Made by a program: the position numbers and the translations under genes
Origin: Spirochaetia bacterium
Lineage (GTDB): Bacteria > Spirochaetota > Spirochaetia > Sphaerochaetales > Sphaerochaetaceae
Length of the DNA stretch: 64,000 bases
Direction: 5' to 3'
Assembly (NCBI GenBank): GCA_009930325.1
Contig: RZYO01000001.1
Location: forward strand, 1-64,000
In this document: one piece after another, positions 62,088 through 64,000 of the stretch
Numbering within the stretch: the first letter of the stretch is position 1
Layout of the letters: each line of letters starts with the position of its first letter
Notes under the pieces: generated by a model
Told to the model about the DNA's origin: nothing
What the model saw: the letters and a program-made list of their open reading frames with translations, nothing else
The model's database searches: none

Positions 62088-64000
62088 CAAGATACTCTCT
62101 CACAACTAAATGAATATTGTCCACCTTCCCCACTAACATAAAATATTTTAATTAAATATATTCCATTTTTTAAAGATACAGTTTTAGCTTCACCAAGCCC
62201 TTTATTATTATTATTTATTCTATATTTTGTTGATCCCGAATCTAAATCTACTATTTCAATGCCAATATTAGTTTGATTATTTAGTGGTTGAACGTTAATA
62301 TTGAATGTATGGCTAAATAAAAAAGGATTAACTTGTAATTGATACTGATCTACAACTTGTTGATTACAAACCCATCCAGTATCTGTATATGAATCCCTTA
62401 TTTGTAAAATACCAATTTTTTCATTTTTATTACCATCATGAAGATGAGCTCCTGATAGATGGATACTAGGCATGATAGAATTAAATAAATTTGTATTTTC
62501 TTCAATTAATTGTACAAAATAATTACCTTCTTCTACATCAAAAGGAACTTCCCAAGTATATCTAAATAAATTCGGAATATTATTTATAGAATAATATATC
62601 ATATCATCTTTAATTAATTCCAATTTAAACTTACTATCAATATTTCTGAATTCTTCAATATCATTCCAATAAAAATTAATTTCTTCACAGCCTACTGCTG
62701 TATTTTTAGATAAATTTAATTCTAATACGGGCTTTTTATCTGTTCTAATTGTTTTAACAATAGAAACATCACTTTCTGTATCACTCAAATTATTAACAGA
62801 AGTAACACGATATAAGTATCTTTTATTATCTTCAATATTACTGTCTTCGTAAAAATTATAAAATGTACTTGCTATCTTAATATACTCATTAGAATAAGCA
62901 CTTACTTCTTTTCTATATATAAAATATCTAGAAGCATCATCAACACTATTCCAAGTTAAATAAACACAACCCCAAGGTGGATTTGACAAAAATAACCTTA
63001 AACCACTTGGAATTTTTGGAGTATGAATAACATTTAATTCTATATTTTTATATGGAATTTCAAGATTATCAATTAATGACGAATCATCTAATCCAGTCAA
63101 GCTACAAATAAAATTATTTTTACCAATAATTAGATCACTTGATGGTATAGTGAAACTAAATGTTCCATCTTTATTTGATATAGTAGCATATTCTTTTTTG
63201 CTATCAACATTTAATAGATAAAATTTAATTTGGGAAAAATCTTCATATTTATTAGAATTTATTTTAAATTGTAACAGTTTTTCATCTGTATCTTCACATT
63301 GAAGATTAGAAGTAATAAGTTGAATTGTGATTGAAGAAAAAATGCGTTTAATATATTGATTTAAAAATATTTCAGCCTGAACAAGATGTGAATCAACTTC
63401 AACATATAGAGGTATATCCCATTCCCTATTTATTAAAGCATGATATAAATCAATTGAATTATAATAGTGTTTTATGAATGAAGGCTCTACCGTTTTTTCA
63501 AGGGTTAAAATAGATTTCTTCAACTTATTATCAACATTAATTAATTCTTTTATTTTATCCTCGGTAGCCTTTTTTGATTCTAAAAAATCCTGTTTTAACA
63601 TTTTATATTGAACATAAAACTCTTTTGTAACAGGGTTTTTCCAGCGATTAATTTCAACAAAACCTTTTAAAGTTACTGATGAGCTACTTTTTAGATTTGT
63701 TTTTAAATATGTAGAAATTTCTCTTGTTTTTTCATCACTAGATACTACTTCACTTGTTTCTTCCATAGCTTTTATATCACAAATAATTGTATTAGCAAAA
63801 TTATTAATAGCATCACTTCTAGCTTCATCAATGGACTTACTCGGACCAGCTACATATAATATTGCATCAGCATTATTTAAATTAGAATTTGGATTTTTCA
63901 CCCATGAGGGAGGCCCTGAAAAATAAAAATTAACTATATCTAAAGTATTAGCACACCCACTCATAAGAATGAGACAACATATACTTAAAATTATATTTTT
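62087..64000 (-). CDS. Large LPP20/FN3 lipoprotein, start beyond right edge
   Basis: The frame runs off the window. Just before the first internal Met it reads NIILSICCLILMSGC, a signal peptide with lipobox L-M-S-G-C, so the true start is a few codons beyond 64000. An LPP20-type domain (about 20-130 after the Cys: AILYVAGPSKSIDEARSDAI and FYVQYKMLKQDF) is followed by a helical linker, a beta-rich region, an FN3 domain (about 310-400: VYLTWNSVDDASRYFIYRK) and a C-terminal PPC-like beta domain. It would be anchored to a membrane in the envelope. It is coupled to the HExxH membrane protein downstream. Confidence 0.85.
   Translation of the reverse strand, partial: KNIILSICCLILMSGCANTLDIVNFYFSGPPSWVKNPNSNLNNADAILYVAGPSKSIDEARSDAINNFANTIICDIKAMEETSEVVSSDEKTREISTYLKTNLKSSSSVTLKGFVEINRWKNPVTKEFYVQYKMLKQDFLESKKATEDKIKELINVDNKLKKSILTLEKTVEPSFIKHYYNSIDLYHALINREWDIPLYVEVDSHLVQAEIFLNQYIKRIFSSITIQLITSNLQCEDTDEKLLQFKINSNKYEDFSQIKFYLLNVDSKKEYATISNKDGTFSFTIPSSDLIIGKNNFICSLTGLDDSSLIDNLEIPYKNIELNVIHTPKIPSGLRLFLSNPPWGCVYLTWNSVDDASRYFIYRKEVSAYSNEYIKIASTFYNFYEDSNIEDNKRYLYRVTSVNNLSDTESDVSIVKTIRTDKKPVLELNLSKNTAVGCEEINFYWNDIEEFRNIDSKFKLELIKDDMIYYSINNIPNLFRYTWEVPFDVEEGNYFVQLIEENTNLFNSIMPSIHLSGAHLHDGNKNEKIGILQIRDSYTDTGWVCNQQVVDQYQLQVNPFLFSHTFNINVQPLNNQTNIGIEIVDLDSGSTKYRINNNNKGLGEAKTVSLKNGIYLIKIFYVSGEGGQYSFSCERVS

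Noticed and set aside
1-64000. tRNA or rRNA genes
   Set aside because: No conserved cloverleaf sequence blocks or rRNA signatures were noticed on either strand by eye; the few GC-rich spots are hairpins or repeats.

Overview
The window is very AT-rich and looks like a host-associated spirochaete of the Treponema/Sphaerochaeta type. The main reason is that its exported proteins have signal peptides ending in LFAQG, LFANG or LFAGG followed by a short Glu/Lys/Asn-rich stretch, a common spirochaete style. A secreted MTA/SAH nucleosidase and a PnrA/BMP-type nucleoside receptor agree with this. The assignment rests on protein style only; no rRNA or tRNA gene was seen.

Layout. (1) 1-6.1 kb: a 23-bp tandem repeat and a large palindrome, then a leftward array of three paralogous ~440-aa helical proteins (DUF6880-like) and two pRiA4b ORF-3-like proteins. 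(2) 6.2-10.1 kb: secreted nucleosidase (mtnN) with a clear terminator, an AAA ATPase plus RloB pair (candidate defence module), and a remnant of an AbiEi gene. (3) 10.2-17.0 kb, rightward: a sugar operon with SorC-type regulator, RbsBAC-like ABC transporter, a TrpA-like lyase and an FGGY kinase, closed by a terminator. (4) 17.1-21.4 kb: accessory island with an AbiEi/AbiEii toxin-antitoxin pair (toxin gene apparently frameshifted) between decayed transposase fragments, 33-bp repeats, and a second ATPase/RloB pair whose RloB gene is broken. (5) 21.6-33.4 kb: membrane AraC regulator, divergent from a glycosaminoglycan-type operon (LplB/LplC/LipO-like transporter, GH88, heparinase II/III-like lyase, two sulfatases). 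(6) 33.4-44.0 kb, leftward: an eleven-gene nucleoside uptake and catabolism operon (GntR, BMP receptor, NupOPQ-like transporter, isochorismatase-fold hydrolase, PfkB kinase, uridine-phosphorylase-like enzyme, BtpA/SgcQ, iron alcohol dehydrogenase and a second TrpA-like protein). (7) 44-48.7 kb: insertion-sequence graveyard with an AAA/DUF4143 ATPase, a defective IS66 and IS3 fragments. (8) 48.7-57.3 kb, leftward: YesMN-type two-component system, AfuABC/FbpABC-type transporter, a GH1 enzyme with LacG-type phosphate-binding residues, and a HAD phosphatase/mutase. (9) 57.5-61.4 kb: Fic protein, IS30 element, truncated mcrC and decayed DNA. (10) 61.4-64 kb: membrane protein with an HExxH motif and a large LPP20/FN3 lipoprotein that runs off the right edge.

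The genes mostly form self-contained import-plus-catabolism operons separated by accessory DNA. Two themes stand out. First, TrpA-like proteins without any TrpB sit in two separate kinase-containing catabolic operons and keep the acidic catalytic residues, which suggests use as retro-aldolases on phosphorylated sugars. Second, an AfuA-type transporter is joined to a phospho-beta-glycosidase with no PTS gene in view, which suggests import of already phosphorylated glycosides. In all four transporter operons the binding-protein gene is followed by a strong stem-loop before the next genes. The best candidates for an undescribed system are the DUF6880/ORF-3 array and the TrpA-like catabolic operons.
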